Below are positions 44,372-53,378 of a stretch of 64,000 bases of DNA, in pieces. The notes beneath the pieces were generated by a model. It saw nothing but the letters and a program-made list of their open reading frames with translations, was not told the DNA's origin and searched no databases. This DNA comes from Halarsenatibacter silvermanii (lineage in GTDB: Bacteria > Bacillota > Halanaerobiia > Halanaerobiales > Halarsenatibacteraceae), in NCBI RefSeq assembly GCF_900103135.1, contig NZ_FNGO01000005.1, forward strand, positions 98,016-162,015, in the 5' to 3' direction. How positions within the stretch are numbered: the stretch's first letter is position 1; every line of letters begins with the position of its first letter. The position numbers were made by a program, and so were the translations under genes.

Positions 44372-46459
44372 ATAGAGTAGGACCAGCCTTTTACGGCTGG
44401 GACCCCTCGTCAAACTGCGCATACGGTTCTCCCGTAAACAGCTTACCGCTATTGTAGCCCCTTTCCAGGGAGTAAGTTATCATCTCCGCGTCACCGCGGA
44501 TGGGTATTTTACTCCCCTCAGGACACGATGGTAAGTGATTTAAGTCCCAACTGTTTTAGTTCAGCAGTTGGGATTCTTCTATTCTGATGGTAATGAGCTT
44601 TCTTGCCTTCCTTATACGACCTTAAACGCATTCTTATCCACTCATTCAAGCTGCGAAAAAGTTTCTTAACATTGCCGTGCCCGAAATAATTCGCCCAACC
44701 GCGTATTACTGGATTGAGTCTGGCAATAATTACATCAACCGAAAACGGCTGCTGTCTTCTGGTTATATCCCTTACTTTGTCTTTGAATCTATCCAGTGCT
44801 TTTCTGCGGGGGCGCTTGTATCTCCAAGCAATGAATTCGTAACCTAAAAACTCAAAGCCTCTGCCAAAATTGGTGAGTTCAGTTTTGTCAGGGTGCAAAG
44901 TGAGGTTAAGCTTTTCCGTGATTATCTCCTCTGTAACATCCATGGCTCTTCTGGCTTTTCTCTTTGACTTTGCTAACACCACAAAATCATCCGCATAACG
45001 GACTATTTTGTAACCCCTATCGGTCATCTCTCTATCGAATTGATGCAGATAAACGTTGGCTAAAAGGGGAGATATTACGCCTCCCTGAGGTGTACCGTTA
45101 GGTGTGTCTTCAATACCATCTTCAGTCATGACTCCAGCTGTAAGCCACGACCTAATTATCCTAAGCACCCAGCCGTCATTTACCCTCTCTGTGAGGAAGT
45201 CCAAAAGCAGGTCCTGATCTATATTATCAAAGTATCCCTTAATATCGGCATCAACTACATGCTTATACCCCTGCTCTCTGTACTCCTCCACCTTCACTAT
45301 CGCTTCCAGAGCTGACCTATTGGGTCTAAAACCAAAAGAGCAATCACAAAATATCTTCTCAAAGATGGGACTCAATATTCTTCTTACCGTTTCCTGAGCT
45401 ATCCTATCTTTGACTGTGGGAATACCCAGCGGTCTTTCTCCTCCACTATCCTTGGGTATCATCACCCTCAGCACCGGCGAGGGCTCATAGGTTCCATTCC
45501 ACAGCTGTCTGTGTAACTCCCTCATATTCTGCTTGTAATTATTCTTGAAATGTTTTATCTCCTGTCCATCTATGCCGGCACTACCCTCATTGGCAAAGAC
45601 TGTGTGAGCTGCACGGTCCATGTTCCATTTGTCCAGTATCCTGTCCTTGAGTGTATAATAGGTGCACTTTACCATCTTTCACCTGCCTATCCTTCACTTA
45701 CCAATCCTCCACCTAACATTACTGCTCATAGGGCCCTGTCCTTCCTGATATTATCGACCGCGTCTCTAGGCTTTTACACCAATCGCACCCTCCGATATAT
45801 CATTACTCAGGTGGCTGTAATGCCGGGTTACTCTGATTTCAGGGTTATGGTTTCCCCTTCCATCCTCCTACCGGCCCCACCGGTCCTAAACCAGCGTTTA
45901 AACAGCTCTGCCCTACAAACCACTCATGTTATGTCTCAGATTTCAATAGCGTAGACATCCTTCGCTCAAGCTGACTTTATCCTCCTGCCAGTTACCTGAC
46001 TATCTTCGGCTCAGCTGTCATCACTACTATGATGTCCTCTGACTTCTGTGATGGCATCACCATAGCTTTCCCGAAAGGGGTTATACCCGGGCTTATCTCT
46101 GCCGGTTTCGACAGAAACCATCACAGACCTCCCCCGGTCAATTCAGAAACCACTATCTTTTAGACCATTCCAGCCCTAATCACACCTGACTATCCTGCAT
46201 GGACTCTCTCGTTTTAGCGCCTCGCGGCCCCTTATTCTCCCAAACAGGCGTCGAACTTCTCCGTTTAAATGGCGGATCGCCATAATCAGATGCCACCTCT
46301 GGTTTATATATTATTCTGGACTGGCCTTCACCTCAGACTCTCCAGATTCTGCCTCACGGCAGACACCCTGTCATTGTTGGCTTCACACACCGATACGACG
46401 AAAACAGCATGGGCAGGATTCTTATTCCACCTGCTATCTTCTGAATCTACGAGGCACAC
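44372..46459 (-). mobile_element. Group II intron with reverse transcriptase (minus strand)
   Basis: A ~2.1-kb group II intron. Domain V is clear at 44412-44444: AAGCTG/CAGTTT lower stem with the AGC triad, a CG bulge, TACGG/CCGTA upper stem and a GAGAA cap. Domain VI follows with a bulged adenosine and the 3' end CTCTAT near 44372. The 5' end is probably the GTGTG at 46459-46455; a second candidate is GTGTG at 46185. The RT ORF lies in domain IV. The 5' exon ends in a terminator hairpin, and the 3' exon leads into the ileS promoter, the insertion habit of bacterial class C introns. Confidence 0.75.
44518..45675 (-). CDS. ltrA: Group II intron reverse transcriptase/maturase
   Basis: A 385-residue intron-encoded protein. 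RT motifs include RPLGIPTVKDRIAQETVRRIL, FGFRPNRSALEAI, DADIKGYFDNID, GTPQGGVISPLLANVYLH and the catalytic YADD in VRYADDFVVLA. The GIIM/domain X lies near the C-terminus (PVIRGWANYFGHGNVKKLFRSL). No HNH endonuclease domain, so mobility would rely on single-strand or replication-fork targets. It appears intact. Confidence 0.95.
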   Translation of the reverse strand: MVKCTYYTLKDRILDKWNMDRAAHTVFANEGSAGIDGQEIKHFKNNYKQNMRELHRQLWNGTYEPSPVLRVMIPKDSGGERPLGIPTVKDRIAQETVRRILSPIFEKIFCDCSFGFRPNRSALEAIVKVEEYREQGYKHVVDADIKGYFDNIDQDLLLDFLTERVNDGWVLRIIRSWLTAGVMTEDGIEDTPNGTPQGGVISPLLANVYLHQFDREMTDRGYKIVRYADDFVVLAKSKRKARRAMDVTEEIITEKLNLTLHPDKTELTNFGRGFEFLGYEFIAWRYKRPRRKALDRFKDKVRDITRRQQPFSVDVIIARLNPVIRGWANYFGHGNVKKLFRSLNEWIRMRLRSYKEGKKAHYHQNRRIPTAELKQLGLKSLTIVS

Positions 46460-46467
46460 ATCAAAAA

Positions 46468-46492
46468 TGGCCCCGGATATTCTCCGGGGCCA
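46468..46492 (-). terminator. Terminator at the intron's 5' exon
   Basis: 10-bp stem TGGCCCCGGA/TCCGGGGCCA followed by U5 on the minus strand; three bases later the intron begins. Confidence 0.75.
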
Positions 46493-46524
46493 GCAGTCTG
46501 CATCAATGCCTTTATATTTTCTTA

Positions 46525-46812
46525 TTAGAGGAACTTCGATACGTAGGGCGAGGAGGTTTCTCCTTCTCCTTCCAATTCGATGAGATTCACCCTCAAAGAA
46601 GTGTAATAGTAATATGTTGTCAGCTCGGCCGAAGCATTCTTGACCAGCAGATCCAGCAGCTTATCTACATCAACACCGGCATTTCCACCATTTCTCTAGC
46701 TACATTGGCCATAAAATGAATTCCTCCAGTTAGTGAATTTTTATCATTCATAAATTTCTCAATAAGATCTTCTCCATTTTAGCTGGTTTGATATAGCTTC
46801 AGTCAAATTCAT
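46525..46812 (-). pseudogene. Decayed ferritin-like (Dps-like) protein gene
   Basis: Fragments in two frames read LIEKFMNDKNSLTGGIHFMA and NVAREMVE, then, after a frameshift, [25 protein letters not shown] and [14 protein letters not shown], ending in two stops. This is the N-terminal region of ferritin-like or Dps-like iron-storage proteins found in anaerobes. The C-terminal half with the remaining iron ligands is missing. The original terminator persists downstream. Confidence 0.6.
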
Positions 46813-46904
46813 AATGTTTATTATCGGATAATAATCACTAAATAAATCATACCTTACTCTGGAGAAAAATGATGTAAAAAAGTTATAAATAATAATTGTT
46901 TTTA

Positions 46905-47612
46905 TTAAAAGCCAGCTTTTTCCAGGGCATCTTCTACCGCCTCCTGCCAGAGTTCTGAGCTTCCGGTCGCTCCAGTATAGGTCTCCACTTCGTAGGTGTC
47001 AGCTTCTTTCATGCGGGCTGCTATCTCCTCCTGCGCTGCGTGAAACTCCTCCCAGCCATAATCTTCATCCTTAAATTGATCACCGGAAATCTCTTCCAGC
47101 CTGAGATCCTCTATCCTGTAGCCCTCGGGAGCCTCTTCATCAACTTCGACAGTAACCCGGGCCACACCCCAGCCCCGTTCAACTATGCTGGAAATGCCCA
47201 TGAAAGTTCCCGAAAAATATTCCTCTCCTTCAGCACGGGCCAGGGCCATCTCCACCGCTTCGATAGCTTTTTCGCTGGTGTTGGTCGCCCCGCTGATGAC
47301 CTCGACCTCTGAATCATTGGCTTCGACAAATTTCTGCGGGAGTAATTCCATGGCTTCATGCCATTCTTCCCAGTCATAATCATCGCCTTTTTCCCGGGCC
47401 ATTTCATCATACTCCGTCAAATCAACTCCCACAATCTCGCCGTTGCTGAGGCTGACTTCAGCTTTAACGTATCCGTTTTCATCAGCCTGAGAAAACCCCT
47501 GATAAAGTTCTGCTGCCATAATTTCGCCGGCATGAATTAAAGTTCCTCCCAAAACAAAGACAAATAGAAAGGCTGTTATCAAGAAAAACCCCTTTAATCC
47601 TTTTCCTTTCAA
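46905..47612 (-). CDS. Exported protein with two FMN-binding domains
   Basis: A 235-residue protein with an N-terminal hydrophobic export signal (GFFLITAFLFVFVLGGTLI) and two tandem FMN_bind domains. Each has the flavinylation-type motif: SGATNTSEKA at about residue 105 and TGATGSSELW near residue 220. FMN is usually attached to the threonine by ApbE. It would be an extracytosolic electron carrier. Lies downstream of the formate dehydrogenase operon but has its own start site. Confidence 0.85.
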   Translation of the reverse strand: MKGKGLKGFFLITAFLFVFVLGGTLIHAGEIMAAELYQGFSQADENGYVKAEVSLSNGEIVGVDLTEYDEMAREKGDDYDWEEWHEAMELLPQKFVEANDSEVEVISGATNTSEKAIEAVEMALARAEGEEYFSGTFMGISSIVERGWGVARVTVEVDEEAPEGYRIEDLRLEEISGDQFKDEDYGWEEFHAAQEEIAARMKEADTYEVETYTGATGSSELWQEAVEDALEKAGF

Positions 47613-47677
47613 TTTCTATGCCTCCTTTGCTCAGCTATATTCCTGATTATTTGTCTTTCTTAGAATTCTAAATCATA

Positions 47678-47722
47678 AATCCGGCAGGAGGTTTTACTCA
47701 GATGTTTGCTCCCGCCGGATTT
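47678..47722 (-). terminator. Probable terminator after formate dehydrogenase operon
   Basis: Stem AAATCCGGC/GCCGGATTT; the U-run is weak. Confidence 0.45.
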
Positions 47723-47774
47723 GTTCATTCTCCTTATTTAAACAGCCAACTGTATTATAAAACCATCATACTTT

Positions 47775-50498
47775 TCATGCCTTCTCTAAATTTACCGCCG
47801 TAACTTTGAGTTCAGGTATCATGGCTTCAGGATCTAATTCGTCATGGGTAAGTCGATTGGCCGGACTTTCAGCGTAATGAAAAGGCATGAAAACCTGGCC
47901 GGGAGCTACAGTATTCCCGATTCTGGCATAAGTTTCCACCTCTCCCCGGCGCGAGGTTACTTTAACCCTATCTCCCTGGCTGACATCCAGCTTTTCGGCA
48001 TCCTGTTCATTTACCTCCACATAGCCATCGCTTTCAAATTCATCGATTGCCTTCGAATTTCTGGTCATGGTGCCGGTATGATAATGATACAGCATGCGGC
48101 CTGTCATCATCACGTGGGTGAAGTCCTCATCTTCTATACCTTCTACAGGCGGCTGATAATGAACGGGATGGAATTTGCCCAGGCCGCGGGCGAACTCCCC
48201 CTCGTGCAGGAATTTAGTGCCGGTATCATCTCTGTCCTGGCAGGGCCACTGCAGACGCTCATCTTCCAGCCTGTCATAATAGATGCCGCCGTAAATGGGA
48301 GTGAGATCAGCTATCTCTTCCATTATCTCGGCTGTATTTTCGTATTCCATCTCATAACCCATCGCCTGCGCCAGCTCGGAAATGATCTGCCAGTCGGGTT
48401 TGGCCTCCCCGGGAGGATCGACTGCCGGTCTTATCTTCTGAATTCTGCGTTCAGTATTGGTTTTTGTGCCCTCTTTTTCGGCAAAACAGGCCGCCGGCAG
48501 TACTACATCGGCATATTCTGCCGTATCGGAAAAGAATATATCCTGAACTACTGTAAATTCATTATTTTCCAGAGCTTCGATCACATGCTTTTGATCGGGG
48601 TCGGAGAGAACAGGATTTTCTCCCATGATATAAAGCCCTTTAACATCTCCCTCTTCACAGGCGTGGAAAATTTCCACCACCGTAAGACCCGGTTCTTCGG
48701 GAAAACCATCTACATCCCAGTAATCAGCGAACTTCTTTCTTATATCCTCATCGGTCACATCCTGATAACCGGGGAATACGTTGGGCAGACCTCCCAGGTC
48801 ACAGGCGCCCTGAACGTTGCTCTGGCCCCGCAGGGGATTAACACCCGTGCTCTCGCGACCGACGTTACCTGTCATCATCGCCATACAGGCCAGAGAAGTG
48901 ACATTGCCCGTGCCCGAAACGTGCTGGGTAATCCCCATGGCATAATATATGGCTCCTCGGTCCGCCCGGCCGTAAATTTCTGCAGCTTTTTTAATCTTTT
49001 CGGCCGGAACTCCGGTGATCTCCTCAACCCGGGCGGGATTATATTCCTCTACAACCTCTTTCAGCTCGGCAAAATTCTCGGTTCGATCCTCGATGTATTC
49101 CTCATCCTGCAGGTCTTTTTCCAGAATTACGTGCATGATACCGTTTATGAGCGCAGCATCAGTGCCGGGATAGGGCTGCAGAAAAACATCGGCCTCCTCG
49201 GCCAGCTCTATGCGCCTGGGGTCGGAGACGACCAGATCAGCACCGCTGCGGACCGCCTTTTTGATGCGGCTGCCTATAACCGGGTGATTCTCGGTGGGAT
49301 TGGAACCGGTGACAAAAAAGGCATCGACGTTATCAATTTCCTCTATGGAATTGGTCATCGCTCCACTGCCAAAACTTTTGGCCAGACCGGCCACAGTGGA
49401 GGAGTGTCACAGACGGGCGCAGTGATCGACAGTATGAGTGCCCATCACCGCCCTCATAAACTTCTGCATGAGAAAGTTTTCCTCGTTTGAACAGCGCGCC
49501 GAGGTAAGACCTGCCAGAGCCTGAGGTCCGTGCTCCTCTTTGATGCGAGAGAAATTATCAGCGGTGTATTCGAGAGCTTCCTGCCAGCTGACCTCCTCGA
49601 ATTCTCCTGTCTCTTCATCCTTGATCAGCGGTTTGGTCAATCTATCGGGATCGTCAAGGAAATCATACCCAAATCTCCCTTTTACACACGTCTCGCCCAG
49701 GGGATTGGGCAGGCCTTCCCGGCTGACCCCTTCCACTTCAACAACCTCATTATCCCGGGTTTTGAGATCCAGCTGACAGCCCACACCACAGTAACCGCAG
49801 GTGGTCTCGGTATGTTCCAGCTGATAATCACGGCCCCTGCCCTGAGAAGGCTTGAACTGCAGAGCTCCGGTAGGGCACTGCTGAACACATTGACCGCAAA
49901 AAACGCAGCTTGACTCATCGCTGCCCAGATCCTTCTTGAGAGCAGAACCAACCCGGGCCGAAAAGCCCCTTTCCACAAATTCGATGGCATCAGAACATTG
50001 AACCTCGTTGTCAACCCTGACACAGCGGCCGCAGAGAATACATTTGTCAGGATCATGCTCGATGAAAGGATTATCCGATTCTATCTCGAAACGAGGGGTT
50101 TCTTTGGGAATGCCAAGGGATTCATCCTCAATCTCCACGTCATAATGATAGGCCATATCCTGCAGCTTACAGCTTCCATCCGCTTCACAGGTCATGCAGT
50201 CGTTGGGATGATCTGAAAGCAGAAGCTTCACAACCAGCCTGCGCGACTGAAAAAGTCTTTCATTTTCCTCTTCATCGGCGGAGATATTCATGCCTTCCCG
50301 AACCGGCGTGGTACAGGAAGGAAAGAGCTCGCCGGAATTTTCGTCCTCAACCAGACACAGGCGGCAGGCTCCGACATTGCTCAGATGAGGATGATGACAT
50401 AGGGTGGGAATATCATATCCGTGCTCGCGGGCAGCCTCCAGTATGGTCGCATCTTCGGCCACCTCGTGTTCATTGCCATTTATAGTGATCGTCGCCAT
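47775..50498 (-). CDS. fdhA: Formate dehydrogenase catalytic subunit, selenocysteine-containing
   Basis: A 907-residue molybdenum/tungsten enzyme if the TGA at 49409-49407 is read as Sec (residue 364). The order of domains is a 2Fe-2S ferredoxin (CHHPHLSNVGACRLC), a His-Cys3 cluster (HPNDCMTCEADGSC), two 4Fe-4S motifs (CILCGRC, CVFCGQCVQQCP), the molybdopterin-associated cluster CGYCGVGCQLDL, then VDHCARL-Sec-HSSTVAGLAKSFGSGAM. The last of these is the hallmark active site of formate dehydrogenases. The C-terminal bis-MGD domain follows. It oxidises formate (or reduces CO2) and passes electrons to the NuoF/NuoE-like subunits upstream. Gene callers will split it into 363- and 539-residue ORFs. 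Confidence 0.93.
49379..49393 (-). promoter_or_regulatory. SECIS hairpin of fdhA
   Basis: Stem UGGCC/GGCCA with a GGUCU loop, the same loop as in E. coli fdhF; the loop begins 18 bases after the UGA. Confidence 0.85.
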
Positions 50499-50621
50499 TT
50501 TATCAGACTCCTTTTTTGGCTTTTTGGCATTGTTTTTTCAGTTTCGAAAAAAAACTGGTATTGACCCTATACTTAATTAAAACTCGTAAATCTTACTCCC
50601 GATAATGATGCAGCCCGTCAG

Positions 50622-52505
50622 TTAAACCCCGACTTCTTCGCGCTGACCGGGCACTATCTCTATAGCGTCAAAGGGACATTCATCTAGGCAATTTCCACAG
50701 CGAATACAGGCATCATCAAAAATCCTGTAGGGATCTTCACCCGGTTCTCCCTCGATAGCATCGACCGGACATATCTGACGGCAGCGGTCACAGGCCTGAC
50801 ACTCCTCATCGATGATGTGATAGAAAATCAGGTTCTGACATACGCCGGCAGGACAGGATTTTTCATAAATATGAGCTTCGTATTCATCGCGAAAATATTC
50901 AATTGTACTCAGCACCGGATTGGGTGCTGTCTGCCCCAGGCCGCAAAGAGAGGTGTCGATTATCCTCTCTCCCAGCTCTTCTAAGAGTTCGATATCTCCT
51001 TTTCTGCCCTCGCCAGAAGTTATTCTCTCCAGAATTTCCAGCATCCGGCGGGTTCCCAGCCGGCAGGGAGGACATTTTCCACAGGATTCATCCTGGGTGA
51101 AATCGAGGAAAAATTTGGCCACATCGACCATACAGGTATCTTCATCCATTACCACCAGACCGCCTGAGCCCATAATGGAGCCGACTTCCTGCAGCTTATC
51201 GAAATCGACCGGGATGTCGAACATATCTCTGGGAATACAGCCGCCGGAAGGACCTCCCGTCTGAACAGCTTTGGCTTTTTTATCTCCGGGTATGCCTCCG
51301 CCGATATCAAAAACAACTTCCTCGAGAGATATGCCCATCGGCACCTCTATAAGTCCGGTATTGTTGACCTTGCCGACCAGCGAAAATATCTTCGTGCCGG
51401 TGCTGTTTTCGGTTCCCACAGAATTAAACCAATCGGCTCCATCTCTGATGATCAGGGGCACATTGGCATAACTTTCCACGTTGTTTATATTGGTGGGCTG
51501 TCCCCAGAGACCGCTCTCGGCTGGATATGGCGGTCGGGGGCGGGGCATGCCTCTTTCTCCCTCGATCGAAGCCATAAGTGCAGTCTCCTCACCGCAGACA
51601 AAAGCGCCGGCTCCTTCCATGATCTCGATATCAAAGCTGAAATCTGTGCCCAGAATTTCTTCGCCCAGAAGTCCATACTCGCGCGCCTGCTTCACGGCCT
51701 CAGTTATATGTTCAACCGCCAGCGGGTATTCGGCTCTAATATAGATAAAACCCTGGGAGGCTCCGATGGCATAGGCAGCTATTATCATTCCCTCCAGCAC
51801 CAGATGAGGATTGCCTTCCTTGATACTCCTGTCCATGTAGGCGCCTGGATCGCCCTCATCGGAGTTGCAGATGAGATATTTGGGCTCGGAATCCTGCTGA
51901 TAACAGAGATCCCATTTCTTGCCGGTGGGAAAGCCGCCGCCTCCGCGGCCCCGCAGACCGGATTCTTTGACCTCGTCTATGACATCTTCCTGCTCCATCT
52001 CCAGCAGAGCCTTTTTGAGTCCGGTATACCCGTCGACTGCAAAATAATCCTCTATATCGGTAGGAGAGATGTGACCGTTGCTTTCAAATACTATTCTACC
52101 CTGATTTTTATAAAAGGGTATATCCTGTTCTTTGATGATCTTCTCTTGAGTCTGCGGCTCCACATACTCAAGCCGCTCGATAGCTTCACCCTTTTTGATG
52201 GTCTTTTCCAGAATTTCCTCAACATCTTCCGGTTCTATATTGCAGTAAAAATTTCCTTCGGGCCGGATAACCATGAGCGGCCCCATCTCGCAAAAACCCT
52301 GGCAGCCCGTAACTTTCAGGCCGACCTCGTCAGTAATTCCTTTATCCTCCAGCTGGGTCTGAAGCTCCTCTATTACATCCTGACAGCCGCCCCCGCGGCA
52401 GCCGGTACCACCGCACATAGAAATCAATTTATCGTGACTTTCATACTCTTTTTCGGCTCTATTCTGAAACTCCTCCAGATCAGCAGCTGATTCTATGATT
52501 GACAT
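50622..52505 (-). CDS. NuoF-like NADH-binding subunit of formate dehydrogenase complex
   Basis: A 627-residue flavoprotein. It has an N-terminal thioredoxin-like 2Fe-2S domain (MCGGTGCRGGGC, later CQGFCEMGP), the FMN/NADH-binding core GRGGGGFPTGKKW and ESCGKCPPCRLGTRRM (4Fe-4S), and a C-terminal two-cluster ferredoxin (CQACDRCRQICP, CIRCGNCLDECP). It delivers electrons from formate to NAD(P)+ and perhaps ferredoxin by bifurcation; the direction cannot be seen from sequence. Between nuoE-like and fdhA genes. Confidence 0.9.
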   Translation of the reverse strand: MSIIESAADLEEFQNRAEKEYESHDKLISMCGGTGCRGGGCQDVIEELQTQLEDKGITDEVGLKVTGCQGFCEMGPLMVIRPEGNFYCNIEPEDVEEILEKTIKKGEAIERLEYVEPQTQEKIIKEQDIPFYKNQGRIVFESNGHISPTDIEDYFAVDGYTGLKKALLEMEQEDVIDEVKESGLRGRGGGGFPTGKKWDLCYQQDSEPKYLICNSDEGDPGAYMDRSIKEGNPHLVLEGMIIAAYAIGASQGFIYIRAEYPLAVEHITEAVKQAREYGLLGEEILGTDFSFDIEIMEGAGAFVCGEETALMASIEGERGMPRPRPPYPAESGLWGQPTNINNVESYANVPLIIRDGADWFNSVGTENSTGTKIFSLVGKVNNTGLIEVPMGISLEEVVFDIGGGIPGDKKAKAVQTGGPSGGCIPRDMFDIPVDFDKLQEVGSIMGSGGLVVMDEDTCMVDVAKFFLDFTQDESCGKCPPCRLGTRRMLEILERITSGEGRKGDIELLEELGERIIDTSLCGLGQTAPNPVLSTIEYFRDEYEAHIYEKSCPAGVCQNLIFYHIIDEECQACDRCRQICPVDAIEGEPGEDPYRIFDDACIRCGNCLDECPFDAIEIVPGQREEVGV

Positions 52506-52516
52506 TGTTAGCCTCC

Positions 52517-52990
52517 TTACTCCAGTTCATCTATTATTTCCGAAATTCTCTTTTTGGTCATATTGCCGTGAAACTCCCCATTGACCACGACAACAGGAGC
52601 GACAGCACAGGAGCCGACACATCTGGCTCCTTCAAAGGAAAATTTCCTGTCCTCAGTCACGCCCCCCTTTTCGATGCCGAGATTTCTCTCGAGCTCCTCG
52701 ATCAGCATCGGGGCTCCCCGGACATGACAGGCTGTGCCCGTACATACCACAATATGATTTTCTCCCAGCGGTTTCAGGCGAAATTCGTTGTAAAATGTAG
52801 CCACGCCGGAAAGCTGGGCCAGCGAGGTGTCCATAAGCTCAGAAGCCCTGACCATGGCCTCTTCGGGCAGCCAGCCGTAGGTCAGCTGAATATCCTGCAG
52901 CACGGGGATCAGGGGAGATTTTTTCTCGCCGCCCCGGGAATATTTTTCGACTATCTCATCAACTTTTTCCAGTTCGAATTCCACTTCCAA
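52517..52990 (-). CDS. NuoE-like 2Fe-2S subunit of formate dehydrogenase complex
   Basis: A 157-residue thioredoxin-like ferredoxin. Cluster ligands are CTGTACHVRG and CVGSCAVAPVVVVN. It forms the electron-transfer subunit with NuoF; gene order NuoE-NuoF-FdhA matches NAD(P)-dependent, possibly electron-bifurcating formate dehydrogenases. GGAGGTG site before the start. Confidence 0.92.
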   Translation of the reverse strand: MEVEFELEKVDEIVEKYSRGGEKKSPLIPVLQDIQLTYGWLPEEAMVRASELMDTSLAQLSGVATFYNEFRLKPLGENHIVVCTGTACHVRGAPMLIEELERNLGIEKGGVTEDRKFSFEGARCVGSCAVAPVVVVNGEFHGNMTKKRISEIIDELE

Positions 52991-53023
52991 ATTAACTCAC
53001 CTCCGAAAAGACTTAATTTGTAA

Positions 53024-53326
53024 GACAATTTTTTGTATTTTTTTTAGTCAAAAACTTTTGCCCGACCCTGAGTCTCAGCAAAGACAAAATAAAAAACCAC
53101 ATAAACCCGGTGCTATTAAAAATATTCGAGAGTTAAAATTAAAATCCTGCTGGCCTCGACAAAACATCGGTGTTTAGAATCAAAAATATTTTAGAATCTT
53201 CTTGTTATCAGTTGATAGATATCGTATAAGATCACTAGCATGACAATAATGGCTGAAAGATATAAAGCAAAGTGATACTCGAAATTTTTCGAAACTCAGG
53301 TTAAGTCCCTGGCCAAAAAATAGTGT
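53024..53326. other. Intergenic region upstream of formate dehydrogenase operon
   Basis: Contains a half copy of the palindromic repeat (53194-53229) and presumably the operon's promoter; no gene seen. Confidence 0.4.
53194..53229 (-). repeat. Half copy of the palindromic repeat
   Basis: AGAATCTTCTTGTTATCAGT and the following TGATAGATATCGTATAA match the complement of the right arm and centre of the 40569-40627 element, with one change. Confidence 0.7.
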
Positions 53327-53355
53327 CCCCGGCCTTCTTTATTTTTAGGCCGGGG
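53327..53355. terminator. Terminator after valS
   Basis: Stem CCCCGGCC/GGCCGGGG; an A6 run on the plus strand lies just outside (U on minus). Confidence 0.6.
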
Positions 53356-53378
53356 ATCGAGGTTTCAAATATGATTTC

